The position numbers and the translations under genes were made by a program. The notes under the pieces were generated by a model that saw only the letters and a list, made by a program, of their open reading frames with translations, did not search any database and was not told where the DNA came from. Positions 1 through 8,646 of a DNA stretch of 64,000 nucleotides are shown here, piece after piece; the stretch's first letter is position 1; each line of letters opens with the position of its first letter. Source of the stretch: Clostridium sp031626875 (GTDB lineage Bacteria; Bacillota; Clostridia; Clostridiales; Clostridiaceae). The stretch lies in assembly GCF_031626875.1 (NCBI RefSeq), contig NZ_JANDMF010000004.1, positions 62,001 to 126,000 of the forward strand. Direction: 5' to 3'.

Positions 1-1253
1 TTTATAATTTTATTAAATACTTCACTTATTTCTTCTTCATCTATAGCCCTTAAATTTACACTATCTATGTAATTTAGTGCAGCCATCCCTGCTATCTCTC
101 CTTCAACTAAAGCACCAGTAACATATTTTTGAGGACATCCCCCAGCAACATCTCCAGCAGCATATAGCCCTTTTATTGTAGTAGCTCTATTTGTATCCAC
201 CCAATATCCACTAGCAGTATGTCCACCAACCACATATGGTTCTGTACCTTCTATTTCAACATTTTCCTTTCTTGGTCCACTACCACTTTCAATCCATTTT
301 AATGTTTGACTTGGAGCCATATTAAGATATGCTTTTAATAAATCTTGTTCTGCTTTCTTGCTTATTCCTTCTGTTTTTAAATAGCATGGTCCTCTCCCCT
401 CTAAATTTTCCTTAACAGTACCATAAACTCTTTCTGATGTAGTATTACCATAAATTTTCCCATAATCTTCACCTTTAGAATTTATTTGTGGTGCCACAAC
501 CCCTTGTGCTATAGTTCCAGTTGGTGCAATTGTATCTTTGCATCTTAGTGCTATAAATCTCATTTCAAATGTAGTCATTTCCGCGCCTGCTCTTATACCC
601 ATAGCAAATCCAGCACCTGTATTAAATGGACTATACCACATTTTATGTTTAGAAAAGCCTGGATTATTTGGTTTATATAAACCTGATGCCCCACCTGTTG
701 CACATATAACAGCTTTAGCTTCAACTACATAAAATATTTCTTCATCAGTAGAGATTCCATATGCTCCATAGATTTGATTATCTTTTACTAAATAATCTAT
801 AACATTTACTTTATTTACTACCTCAACATTTTTAAGTTTGTTTACTGCATTAGCTAATATAGACTTAATATTTTCACCATTTATTTTTATATTTCTATTA
901 CCTCTTGTTACATATTCTCCATTTTCATCTTTAAGAATTACTAATCCTAAATCTTCTAATTTTTCAGTAACATCATTAAGTCTTCTTGCCATAGTAATTA
1001 ATAAATCTTCTCTTACTATTCCTTCAGCATCTCTTTTTGCATAATCAACATAATCCTCTGGTTTTTGTCCTTTTACAATGTATGCATTTAATGCATTAAC
1101 ACCTGCTGCTAAACATCCACTTCTTTTAATATTTGCTTTTTCTAAAATTAATACCTTTTTATTAGATTCTTTTGCTATAGCTAAGGCTGCATAGCATCCA
1201 GCTGTTCCTCCACCAATAATTAATATATCAGTTGAAAGCTTTTTAATCTCCAT
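1..1253 (-). CDS. aprA: APS-reductase-like FAD flavoprotein, alpha subunit (3' end outside window)
   Basis: The minus strand reads open from ATG at 1253 to the window edge (about 417 codons), so the C-terminus is missing. The N-terminus has a dinucleotide-binding motif (ILIIGGGTAGCYAALA), and a second flavoprotein motif near residue 360 (GLYAAGDVAGGCPQKYVTGA) is typical of the fumarate reductase/AprA flavoprotein family. AprA-like proteins reduce adenylylsulfate to sulfite; in clostridia they sit beside sulfate uptake genes in the assimilatory route. The start lies 20 bp after cysA, preceded by GGGTGA, so it is probably the fifth gene of the sbp-cysTWA operon. A ferredoxin-like beta subunit and the sulfate adenylyltransferase genes would be expected just outside the window. 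The APS substrate is inferred from context; another fumarate reductase-like activity is possible. Confidence 0.78.
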   Translation of the reverse strand, partial: MEIKKLSTDILIIGGGTAGCYAALAIAKESNKKVLILEKANIKRSGCLAAGVNALNAYIVKGQKPEDYVDYAKRDAEGIVREDLLITMARRLNDVTEKLEDLGLVILKDENGEYVTRGNRNIKINGENIKSILANAVNKLKNVEVVNKVNVIDYLVKDNQIYGAYGISTDEEIFYVVEAKAVICATGGASGLYKPNNPGFSKHKMWYSPFNTGAGFAMGIRAGAEMTTFEMRFIALRCKDTIAPTGTIAQGVVAPQINSKGEDYGKIYGNTTSERVYGTVKENLEGRGPCYLKTEGISKKAEQDLLKAYLNMAPSQTLKWIESGSGPRKENVEIEGTEPYVVGGHTASGYWVDTNRATTIKGLYAAGDVAGGCPQKYVTGALVEGEIAGMAALNYIDSVNLRAIDEEEISEVFNKII

Positions 1254-1273
1254 AAAATCACCCATCCTAAAAT

Positions 1274-2338
1274 TTAAATGTATATCTGCATTGGATCTGT
1301 CTTCTTCAAACTATTTTCCAACATTTTTGACTCTTTATCATTAAATACATAAAGTCTATGCACCAATACATATACCTGGTCATTAACATTTAATTGTTCA
1401 TCTTCTAAACTTCTATATGAAGTAAGAAATATATCACCAACTTTTACTTGAATTTCAAGATTGTTTCCTCTGAAAGAAACTGCACTAACTTTCCCTTTTT
1501 CTGCGGCTGAGGGAACTGGCATTTCTTCTTTACTTATACCTATTTGTATAAACTCAGGTCGTACTATAGCTTTTTCTCCTAATGTATCTTCACTAAAGCC
1601 TTTTAACTTTTTATACTCTTCTATAATAGTTGATTCTCCAATAAACTGAGTTACAAATGGAGTCTTTGGATTTTTATATATTTCAATAGGAGTTCCCATT
1701 TGTTCAATTACACCTTTATTAGTAACAATTATTTCATCTGCAACTTCAACCGCTTCATCTTGATCATGAGTTACAAATATGCTAGTTATTCCAAGCTTGC
1801 TTATCATTTCTCTAAGCCATGCTCTAAGTTCTTTTCTTACTTTTGCATCTATTGCTGCAAAAGGTTCATCTAATAGTAGAAGTTTTGGACTTGGTGCTAG
1901 TGCTCTTGCAAATGCTACCCTTTGCCTTTGTCCACCTGAAAGCTGATGAGGATATCTTTTTTCCAAACCTTTCAATCCAATTAATTCTATAAGCTCAGTT
2001 ACCCTTTTTTTTATTTCAGTTTTACTAGCTTTTTTTACCTCTAATCCAAAAGCAATATTATCATAGATAGTCATATGACGAAATAAAGCATAATTTTGAA
2101 ATACAAAGCCTATCCCTCTTTTTCCTGCAGGTATATTATTTACCTTTGTACCACCTATAATAATATCCCCAGAATCTGGGGTCTCAAGCCCTGCAATCAT
2201 CCTTAAAATAGTTGTTTTCCCACTTCCGCTAGGCCCTAAAAGTCCTATAAGTTTTCCTTCATCTATATTGAAATTAACATTATTCGAAGCTTTAAAACTT
2301 CCATATGATTTATTAATCTTTCTTAATTCAACATACAT
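1274..2338 (-). CDS. cysA: Sulfate/thiosulfate ABC transporter ATP-binding protein CysA
   Basis: A 354-residue ATPase that powers sulfate or thiosulfate import with CysT/CysW. It shows Walker A GPSGSGKT, signature LSGGQRQR, Walker B LLLLDEP and the H-loop in FVTHDQDEA; the C-terminal ~100 residues form a TOBE-like regulatory domain. An in-frame start at 2365 (MEKQRRG) exists, but its codons spell out the ribosome binding site AAGGAGAGG of the ATG at 2338, so 2338 is preferred. Two bases separate this gene from cysW, which suggests translational coupling. The specificity call rests on the CysT/CysW/Sbp neighbours. Confidence 0.93.
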   Translation of the reverse strand: MYVELRKINKSYGSFKASNNVNFNIDEGKLIGLLGPSGSGKTTILRMIAGLETPDSGDIIIGGTKVNNIPAGKRGIGFVFQNYALFRHMTIYDNIAFGLEVKKASKTEIKKRVTELIELIGLKGLEKRYPHQLSGGQRQRVAFARALAPSPKLLLLDEPFAAIDAKVRKELRAWLREMISKLGITSIFVTHDQDEAVEVADEIIVTNKGVIEQMGTPIEIYKNPKTPFVTQFIGESTIIEEYKKLKGFSEDTLGEKAIVRPEFIQIGISKEEMPVPSAAEKGKVSAVSFRGNNLEIQVKVGDIFLTSYRSLEDEQLNVNDQVYVLVHRLYVFNDKESKMLENSLKKTDPMQIYI

Positions 2339-2340
2339 TT

Positions 2341-3156
2341 TTATACCTCTCCTTTGCTTTTCCACTCAATAATATTTCTGAAAATCAATATAATTATAGC
2401 CATAATTACTAGTATTGAAGCCACTGCAAAGGCTGCTGCAAATTGATATTCATTATAAAGTATCTCAACATGCAATGGTAAAGTATCAGTTTTTCCTCTA
2501 ATATGCCCTGATACAACTGAAACTGCTCCAAATTCACCCATAGCTCTAGCTATACATAGAATAATTCCATATAAAAGGCCCCATTTTATGTTTGGTAGTG
2601 TAACTTTTCTAAATATCCTAAACCCACTAGCTCCCATCATAGCTGCAGCTTCTTCCTCATCTTTTCCTTGCGAATTCATTAATGGTATAAGTTCACGAGA
2701 TATAAGAGGAAATGTTACAAATATAGTTGCTAATATAATTCCTGGTACAGCAAATATGACTTTTATCCCTAACCCTTGAGTAACCCCAGCAAAATATCCT
2801 CCTCTACCGTAGCAAAGCGCAAATACTAACCCAGCAATAACTGGTGAAATTGCAAAAGGTAAATCTATTAATGTATTTAAAAGATTTTTATGTTTTATTT
2901 TAAATTTTGTTATTGCCCAAGCTGCACTTAAACCAAAGATTGTATTAAATAATGTAGCTACTACTGTTGCCATAAGAGTTAATTCAATAGCTTTCATTGT
3001 GTAATTATCTTTTATTGCAGCTACATAAACATCAACACCCTTACTAAGAGATTCAATAATTACAACTGATAATGGCATACCTAGCATCACTACCAAGAAT
3101 AGAACACTAATAGATATTAATATCCACTTAATCAATTTACTTTCTTTTCTATTCAT
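2341..3156 (-). CDS. cysW: Sulfate ABC transporter permease CysW
   Basis: A 271-residue polytopic membrane protein with about six hydrophobic segments and the binding-protein-dependent permease loop (EEAAAMMGASGFRIFRKVTLP), the surface that contacts CysA. It forms a heterodimeric sulfate channel with CysT. It contains the GEFGAVSVVSGHIRGKTDTLPL stretch (shown only as a family hallmark) typical of CysW. It starts 6 bp after the stop of cysT and ends 2 bp before cysA, in the middle of the sulfate operon. Confidence 0.93.
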   Translation of the reverse strand: MNRKESKLIKWILISISVLFLVVMLGMPLSVVIIESLSKGVDVYVAAIKDNYTMKAIELTLMATVVATLFNTIFGLSAAWAITKFKIKHKNLLNTLIDLPFAISPVIAGLVFALCYGRGGYFAGVTQGLGIKVIFAVPGIILATIFVTFPLISRELIPLMNSQGKDEEEAAAMMGASGFRIFRKVTLPNIKWGLLYGIILCIARAMGEFGAVSVVSGHIRGKTDTLPLHVEILYNEYQFAAAFAVASILVIMAIIILIFRNIIEWKSKGEV

Positions 3157-3162
3157 CTTAAA

Positions 3163-3987
3163 TCACCCCTTTATAAACTTATTAGTACGATGTGCTAAAA
3201 GATTTATAAAAAAGAGTACCAAGAAGGAAAATACAAGCATCACTAAAGCTATTGCTGTTGCACCCTTATAGTCAAATTGCTCAAGCTTGCTCATAATCAA
3301 TAGTGGTGCTATTTCAGTTTTCATTGGCATATTCCCTGAAATAAATACTACACTTCCATACTCACCCATACCTCTAGCAAGAGCTAATCCAAACCCAGTT
3401 AAGAGTGGTGGTAATATTTCAGGAAATATTACTTTAAAAAACGTTCTTATTCTTCCTGAACCAAGCATAGTAGCTGCTTCTTCATATTGAACATCAAATT
3501 CTTCCAATACTGGCTGTATTGTTCTAACAACAAAAGGAATTCCTATAAATATAAGAGCTACTATAATTCCAAAAGTCGAAAAAGCTGATTGAATTCCTAA
3601 AGAATATAACCATTTTCCAATCAATCCATTTTTAGAATATAATGTAGTAAGTGCAATACCTGCAACTGCTGTTGGCAATGCAAATGGTAAATCTATAACC
3701 CCATCTAAAATCCTCTTAAAAGGAAATTTGTACCTAACAAGAACCCATGCTAAAATTAAACCAAATACACTATTTATTAGTGCTGCTATTAAAGCACATA
3801 TAAAACTCACCCTATAACTTGCCACAACTCTAGCATCAGTTACTGTTTTAAAAAAATCTCCTATTCCCATTTCTGATCCTTTCAGGACTATTGTACTTAG
3901 TGGAATTAATACAATAAAACTTAAATATGTCAGTGTAAATCCCATAGATAATCCAAACCCTGGGATGACTTTTTTTTCTTTTTTCAT
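3163..3987 (-). CDS. cysT: Sulfate ABC transporter permease CysT (CysU)
   Basis: A 274-residue inner-membrane permease, paralogous to CysW. About six membrane segments are visible, with the EAA-type loop YEEAATMLGSGRIRTFFKVI near residue 175 and the CysT-like GEYGSVVFISGNMPMKTEI region. It pairs with CysW to form the sulfate/thiosulfate pore. It starts 18 bp downstream of the binding-protein gene and is followed closely by cysW. Confidence 0.93.
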   Translation of the reverse strand: MKKEKKVIPGFGLSMGFTLTYLSFIVLIPLSTIVLKGSEMGIGDFFKTVTDARVVASYRVSFICALIAALINSVFGLILAWVLVRYKFPFKRILDGVIDLPFALPTAVAGIALTTLYSKNGLIGKWLYSLGIQSAFSTFGIIVALIFIGIPFVVRTIQPVLEEFDVQYEEAATMLGSGRIRTFFKVIFPEILPPLLTGFGLALARGMGEYGSVVFISGNMPMKTEIAPLLIMSKLEQFDYKGATAIALVMLVFSFLVLFFINLLAHRTNKFIKG

Positions 3988-4005
3988 CCTTGACCCCCCT
4001 CAATA

Positions 4006-5034
4006 TTAATTACTCCTTGGAACATATATCTCATCGAAAATACCACCATCAGCAAAATGTTTTTTTTGAGCTTCTTGCCATCCCCCAAAGGTATCATCTA
4101 TGGTAACTAAATTAAGATCTTTAAATCTATCCTTATATTTATTAGCTATTTTCTTATTGCTTGGCCTATAATAATTTTTAGCCACAATTTCTTGTGCTTC
4201 ATCACTATAAAGATAATCTATGTATGCCTGCGCTACTTCCCTTGTACCTCTTTTCTCCACAACATCATCAACAACAGCTACTGGTGGTTCCGCTAGTATA
4301 CTTATCGAAGGTACAACCATTTCAAATTCATCTGGTCCAAGTTCATTAATAGCTAAGAATGCTTCATTTTCCCATGCTATAAGCACATCTCCAATTCCAT
4401 TTTGAACAAAAGTAGTAGTAGATTCTCTAGCACCAGATGCTAACACCTCAACATTTTTATATAATTTAGAAACAAATTCCTTTGCTGAATCTTCACTTCC
4501 ATTGTTATTTTTTAAAGCATAAGCCCATGCAGCTAAATAATTCCATCTTGCACCACCTGAAGTTTTAGGATTAGGAGTAATTATTGAAACTCCTTCCTTC
4601 GTCAAATCATTCCAATCCTTTATACCTTTAGGATTTCCTTTTCTAACCAGAAAAACAATTGTTGATGTATATGGGGAACTATTATTACTATACTTACTTT
4701 GCCACTCCTTATCTATTAATCCCGATTTACTTATATTATCTATATCATATGATAGTGCTAAAGTTACCACATCAGCTTCTAGACCTTGTATTACTGCACG
4801 TCCCTGTTTTCCTGAGCCTCCATGTGATTGATTTATAGTTACTTCTTGTCCTGTTTTTTCCTTCCAATACTTTGCAAAGCTTTCATTGTAATCCGAATAT
4901 AATTCTCTAGTAGGATCATAGGATACATTTAATAATTCCACTTTTCTGTTATTCTCATTTTTTTCTGTACAACCTGTTATTATCCCCAATAACATAACGC
5001 AACCTAAAATTATACTTATAATTCTTTTTTTCAT
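4006..5034 (-). CDS. sbp: Sulfate-binding lipoprotein of the ABC transporter
   Basis: A 342-residue periplasmic-type binding protein that captures sulfate or thiosulfate for CysTWA. The N-terminus is a lipoprotein signal (LLGIITGC, modified Cys at residue 22), so the mature protein is tethered to the outside of the membrane. Family hallmarks are LNVSYDPTRELY, NQSHGGSGKQ, ADVVTLALSYD, ITPNPKTSGGARWNYLAAW and the C-terminal TIDDTFGGW. It is the first gene of the operon. The RBS GGGGGCG is 6 bp before the ATG, and a consensus promoter lies about 60 bp upstream. Confidence 0.92.
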   Translation of the reverse strand: MKKRIISIILGCVMLLGIITGCTEKNENNRKVELLNVSYDPTRELYSDYNESFAKYWKEKTGQEVTINQSHGGSGKQGRAVIQGLEADVVTLALSYDIDNISKSGLIDKEWQSKYSNNSSPYTSTIVFLVRKGNPKGIKDWNDLTKEGVSIITPNPKTSGGARWNYLAAWAYALKNNNGSEDSAKEFVSKLYKNVEVLASGARESTTTFVQNGIGDVLIAWENEAFLAINELGPDEFEMVVPSISILAEPPVAVVDDVVEKRGTREVAQAYIDYLYSDEAQEIVAKNYYRPSNKKIANKYKDRFKDLNLVTIDDTFGGWQEAQKKHFADGGIFDEIYVPRSN

Positions 5035-5093
5035 TTTTTCGCCCCCATCTTATTCGTATAACCCTTATAAGTATTATAAGTTTATTATGAATT

Positions 5094-5122
5094 AGTATAT
5101 GCTAGGAAATTCACTTTGTCAA
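5094..5122 (-). promoter_or_regulatory. Consensus promoter of the sulfate operon
   Basis: On the minus strand TTGACA (5122-5117) and TATACT (5099-5094) are separated by exactly 17 bp, about 60 bp before the sbp start. The 3' half of the spacer plus the -10 (TAGCATATACTAAT) is repeated at the cysK promoter (9644-9672). Both continue into an AT-rich stretch with TAAACNTATAA. That downstream stretch is a candidate operator for a CymR-like sulfur repressor; this is inference from the shared sequence. Confidence 0.7.
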
Positions 5123-5182
5123 CAGTTTTGATTATTTTTTTAATTACTGAATAATTTTCTTTAGTATCCAACACTATCCTAC

Positions 5183-5231
5183 AAAAATAAAAAGACTCAT
5201 CTTATAAACATAATTGTTTAAAAATGAGTCT
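5183..5231 (-). terminator. Intrinsic terminator after the hisC remnant
   Basis: AGACTCAT (5193-5200) pairs with ATGAGTCT (5224-5231). On the minus strand the stem is followed by a T-rich tract (TTTTTATTTTT). It lies just past the end of the broken hisC and insulates it from the sulfate operon promoter. Confidence 0.8.
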
Positions 5232-5236
5232 CTTTA

Positions 5237-5990
5237 TTAATCTAATATTTCCTTTAATGCTTTTATCAAACGGTCAATTTCATTAACTTTCCCTACTGTA
5301 ATCCTTAATTTATCATCAAGCATGGGAGAATTAAAATATCTGATATAAATTTTATATTCATACAATTTTTTCACTATAAAATCAGCATTAACTTTCTCAG
5401 GTGGTTTGCAAAGCACAAAATTTGTTCCAGATGATAAAACTTGTGTTGAAAAGTCCATATTATGCTTCATCAATTACTACTAAACCTTCATAACTGTTTA
5501 ATATCTTCTCTATTTCATATTTGGTAATTAATATTCCTGTTGGTGCATTTGGATTAGCTAAAAAAATTGCATCAGAATTATTTTTTAACATTCCTTCTAC
5601 ATCAATTCCCCAATTTTCATTTACATTTACACTTTGATATTCTATATCAAACATGTCTGCATAAGTTTTATAAACTGTATAAGTAGGATATGGAGAAATA
5701 ATTCTATCTCCCTTATCCAAAAAAACTCTCATTATAAGTGAAATCACTTCATCCGACCCATTTCCACAAAAAACCTCTTCTTTTGAAATTCCATATAAAT
5801 TAGTTATATTATTTCTAAGTTTATCACTTTTAGATGATGGATAATAACAAAGTCTATTAATGTCTATATTTACCAGAAGCGATTTAATACATGGTGAAGG
5901 TGGACATGCATTTTCATTAGCATTCAATTTTAACACTTCATTATCATCTAAATTAGGTTGAAATCCTGAAATATATGGTTCTAAATTCAT
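5237..5990 (-). pseudogene. Broken histidinol-phosphate aminotransferase-like gene (hisC remnant)
   Basis: The 5' part (5990-5460) encodes 176 residues of a class I/II aminotransferase: KLNANENACPPSP, YYPSSKSDKLR, FCGNGSDEVI, SPYPTYTVYK, ANPNAPTG and VVIDEA, then stops. The 3' part (from about 5473, other frame) resumes with a typical HisC C-terminus (SSGTNFVL, YKIYIRYFNSP, LRITVG). About 90-100 residues between VVIDEA and TNFVL are absent, including the serine/lysine segment that carries the PLP-binding lysine. The deletion plus frameshift makes activity impossible. A second lesion may exist near the start: the best RBS (GGGGGGC) is spaced for an ATG at 6012, which is out of frame by one base at an 8-A run (5996-6003). 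It sits downstream of mccBA but has its own promoter. Confidence 0.85.
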
Positions 5991-6034
5991 TATAGTTTTT
6001 TTTATTTTTCATATTGCTGCCCCCCTTTTAATCA

Positions 6035-6076
6035 ATATTAAACTAAAAGTGTAGCCCTGTAAATATCACTGTTACA
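6035..6076 (-). promoter_or_regulatory. Promoter and inverted repeat upstream of the hisC remnant
   Basis: Minus-strand TTTACA (6063-6058) and TAATAT (6040-6035) are 17 bp apart. An inverted repeat TGTAA-N9-TTACA (6058-6076) overlaps the -35, a good position for a repressor. No regulator is identifiable from the sequence. The rest of the 175-bp gap up to mccA shows no clear structure. Confidence 0.45.
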
Positions 6077-6165
6077 ACATATTTTTCATAGTTGACATTT
6101 TTATTATCTATCATTAAAATTTCTAAACCAAACATTTTCATTTTCTCTAAAAAACTTTATTTTGT

Positions 6166-7080
6166 CTAATCATCAAATAAACCTTTACTTATATATCTAT
6201 CACCACTATCCGGAAAAATAGTTACAATATTACCTTTGTCTATTTCATCAGCTAATTTTAATGCTACAGCCAGAGCAGCTCCTGAAGATGATCCAACTAT
6301 CATTCCTTCCTTTTTAGCTAAAAGTTTTACTTTTTCAAAAGCTTCATTATCACTAACTTTAATTACCCTATCCACCAAGGATAAATCCATAGTTTGTGGT
6401 ACAAAATCATTTCCTATTCCTTCTATTTCATAATCTCCATGTTCACCTTCAACCATAGTTGATCCAATAGGATCAGCTAGTACACCTTTTACTTTAGGAT
6501 TTTTACTCTTAAGATATCTAGCAACTCCACTAAAGGTCCCGCCACTTCCTGCTCCTGCTATAAAATAATCAATTTCATCTCCTAAAGCTTCATAAATTTC
6601 TGCACCTGTTCCTTCATAGTGTGCTAATGGATTATCTTCATTAGCAAATTGTTTTAAACTAATACTATTAGGAATTTCTTTCAATAATTCTTCAGCTTTC
6701 TCTACTGCTCCAAGCATTCCATTTTCCTTAGGAGTATTTATTACTTTAGCACCTAGTACTTTCACTATTTTTTGTTTTTCTTCTGAAAATTTTAATGGTA
6801 TTATAAAAATCACATTGTATCCTCTATTTATAGCAGCTAAAGCTATTCCAATTCCTGTATTTCCTGCTGTAGCATCTATAATTGTATCTCCTTTCTTAAG
6901 TTCACCTCTTTTCTCTGCGCCTTCAATCATTGATATTCCAATTCTATCTTTTACACTTCCTCCAGGATTTAAATATTCAAGTTTTGCAAAAATATTTACA
7001 TCTTTCTTTGTTTTAATATAGTTTAGTTTTATTAATGGTGTTTTCCCAATGAGTTCCCTTATGTCATTGATGTATTTCAT
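6166..7080 (-). CDS. mccA: O-acetylserine-dependent cystathionine beta-synthase MccA
   Basis: A 304-residue PLP enzyme of the cysteine synthase fold. It shows the lysine site GGSVKDRIG, the phosphate-binding/substrate loop ATAGNTGIG (TAGNTG instead of CysK's TSGNTG) and the PLP phosphate loop AGAGSGGTFSG. The TAGNTG variant together with adjacent mccB points to MccA, which condenses O-acetylserine with homocysteine to cystathionine in reverse transsulfuration. Its start overlaps the mccB stop by 4 bp (ATGA), so the two are translationally coupled. A second cysteine synthase activity is the alternative. Confidence 0.85.
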   Translation of the reverse strand: MKYINDIRELIGKTPLIKLNYIKTKKDVNIFAKLEYLNPGGSVKDRIGISMIEGAEKRGELKKGDTIIDATAGNTGIGIALAAINRGYNVIFIIPLKFSEEKQKIVKVLGAKVINTPKENGMLGAVEKAEELLKEIPNSISLKQFANEDNPLAHYEGTGAEIYEALGDEIDYFIAGAGSGGTFSGVARYLKSKNPKVKGVLADPIGSTMVEGEHGDYEIEGIGNDFVPQTMDLSLVDRVIKVSDNEAFEKVKLLAKKEGMIVGSSSGAALAVALKLADEIDKGNIVTIFPDSGDRYISKGLFDD

Positions 7081-8234
7081 CTAACTCTACTCTCCTTAAA
7101 TGCATTATTTAAATCTTCTAATAAATCCTCTACATTTTCTATACCTACAGATAATCTAATAAGCTCATCTACAATTCCAACCTTTTGCCTTATTTTAAAA
7201 GGTATAGCTCCATGAGTCATTGTAGCTGGATGGCAAATTAATGATTCAACTCCGCCTAAACTTTCCCCAAAAGAAATGACCTTAAAACTACTTAAAAATT
7301 TTTTGTAATCTATTTGATCACTAATAACAAATGACACTACTCCTCCAAATCCAGTAGCCTGATTTTTATGAACTTCATAACCTGGATTATTTTTAAGTCC
7401 AGGATAATATACTTTTATTACATTTTCATTTTCCAATAAATATTTTGTAACTGTTTTTGCATTCTCATTGTGTCTATCCATCCTTACTGCAAGAGTCTTA
7501 ATTCCTTTCACAAGCAGAAATGAATCAAAAGGTCCAAGTACTCCTCCAGTAGAGTTTTGGATAAAGTGTAACTTTTCCAAAAGGCCTTTTTCTTTTACAA
7601 CAATAAGGCCTGCTACTACATCACTATGTCCTCCAAGATATTTTGTAGCACTATGAATTACTATATCAGCTCCAAGTTCTAATGGTTTTTGTAAATAAGG
7701 AGTCATAAAGGTGTTGTCCACAATAGTTAACGCTCCATATTTCTTAGAAATTTCACTTACTATTCTAATATCTGCAATATCCATTAATGGATTAGTTGGA
7801 GTCTCAATAAATACACCTTTTATTTTGCTATTTTCTTTTTCTAGAATTTTTTTTACTTCCTCTATATTTGAAATATCTACAATCTCATAATCTATATTGA
7901 AATTATTAAACACTTTATCTATTACTCTAAAGGTTCCACCATAGAGATTACTTGGAATTAATATTTTATCACCACTTTTAAATAGTGATAATACTGCTGT
8001 TATGGCCGCCATCCCACTTCCAAAAGCCAAACCACCAATTCCACCTTCTAAATCTGTTATGAGCCTTTCAAGTGCTTCTCTGGTTGGATTACCAGTTCTT
8101 GAATATTCATATCCTTTATTTTCTCCAAATGATGACTGTTTATATGTGGATGTTTGAAATATAGGAATATTTACTGCTCCTGTCTTATCATCTCCATCTA
8201 TTCCTCCATGAATTAATAATGATTCTATTTTCAT
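7077..8234 (-). CDS. mccB: Cystathionine gamma-lyase / homocysteine gamma-lyase MccB
   Basis: A 385-residue PLP enzyme of the Cys/Met metabolism family. It carries YEYSRTGNPTREALE, the PLP lysine motif SATKYLGGHSDV and the C-terminal SLGGVESLICHPATMTH. MccB cleaves cystathionine to cysteine, completing methionine-to-cysteine conversion with MccA. An open frame continues upstream to 8282, but the ATG at 8234 has AGGGGGA eight bases before it and begins the conserved MKIESLLIHGG, so it is chosen. A terminator-like hairpin lies about 40-80 bp upstream, after yezD. Confidence 0.88.
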   Translation of the reverse strand: MKIESLLIHGGIDGDDKTGAVNIPIFQTSTYKQSSFGENKGYEYSRTGNPTREALERLITDLEGGIGGLAFGSGMAAITAVLSLFKSGDKILIPSNLYGGTFRVIDKVFNNFNIDYEIVDISNIEEVKKILEKENSKIKGVFIETPTNPLMDIADIRIVSEISKKYGALTIVDNTFMTPYLQKPLELGADIVIHSATKYLGGHSDVVAGLIVVKEKGLLEKLHFIQNSTGGVLGPFDSFLLVKGIKTLAVRMDRHNENAKTVTKYLLENENVIKVYYPGLKNNPGYEVHKNQATGFGGVVSFVISDQIDYKKFLSSFKVISFGESLGGVESLICHPATMTHGAIPFKIRQKVGIVDELIRLSVGIENVEDLLEDLNNAFKESRVR

Positions 8235-8272
8235 ATTATTTCCCCCTGAATTATCCATTAAAATTTCAATTG

Positions 8273-8314
8273 CAAAAAACAAAGGACATATTTCTCTATT
8301 TAGAAATATGTCCT
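8273..8314 (-). terminator. Terminator hairpin between yezD and mccB
   Basis: A perfect 13-bp stem: AGGACATATTTCT (8283-8295) against AGAAATATGTCCT (8302-8314), with a 6-nt loop. On the minus strand it is followed by TTTGTTTTTTG. It would end the cysK-yezD transcript or lower the read-through into mccBA. No separate mccB promoter is obvious in the 40 bp between it and the mccB start. Confidence 0.82.
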
Positions 8315-8344
8315 CTGGTTTTTCCAGTCAGATATATTATAACA

Positions 8345-8512
8345 TTATCTTATTCTAATTTTCTCATTTCTATCAACTTGTACTACTATACCATCTTGTA
8401 TTACTAAAGTTACAGAACCATAGTTTATCTCTGAAACTAATTCTAATATTTGTTTCATCTTTTCTTCAGTTAAAGTTTTAGTTTTCTTTTCGCCGATATT
8501 TATTACTGACAA
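8345..8512 (-). CDS. yezD: YezD-family small protein
   Basis: A 55-residue protein starting at TTG (8512), with GGGGTG six bases upstream, and ending in TAA. The core reads ILELVSEINYGSVTLVIQDG followed by VVQVDRNEKIRIR, which matches the YezD (DUF2292) pattern of LxxLxYGSVxIxVQDGxVVQIxxxEKIR. YezD proteins have no firmly known activity but recur next to sulfate or cysteine genes in Firmicutes. Here it lies between cysK and mccBA, downstream of a T-box element, which supports a role tied to cysteine supply. The family assignment is good; function is unknown. Confidence 0.8.
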   Translation of the reverse strand: MSVINIGEKKTKTLTEEKMKQILELVSEINYGSVTLVIQDGIVVQVDRNEKIRIR

Positions 8513-8544
8513 TTTTTTCACCCCAAATTGAAAATTTATTTTCT

Positions 8545-8604
8545 AATAAAAATCTTCTCTGTAAATATTACAGAGGCAGATAATAAATCCACGGTTCCAC
8601 TCTG
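8545..8604 (-). promoter_or_regulatory. T-box antiterminator/terminator element upstream of yezD
   Basis: The minus strand contains AGAGTGGAACCGTGG (8603-8589), a close match to the T-box AGGGTGGNACCGCG. CAGAG before it (8604-8600) can pair with CTCTG (8575-8571) to form the antiterminator. The same CTCTG belongs to a competing terminator stem CTCTGTAA/TTACAGAG (8575-8568 with 8564-8557), followed by AAGATTTTTATT. This is the classic tRNA-sensing switch. However, only about 42 nt separate the element from the cysK stop, too few for the Stem I specifier domain unless it lies inside cysK. Confidence 0.68.
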
Positions 8605-8646
8605 AATATCTTAAATTAATTCTATATAAATCTTCTAAAATGATTG

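Noticed and set aside
5237..5990. Two separate functional aminotransferase genes
   Set aside because: The two frames are N- and C-terminal pieces of one HisC-like protein with the lysine segment missing, so a pseudogene fits better.
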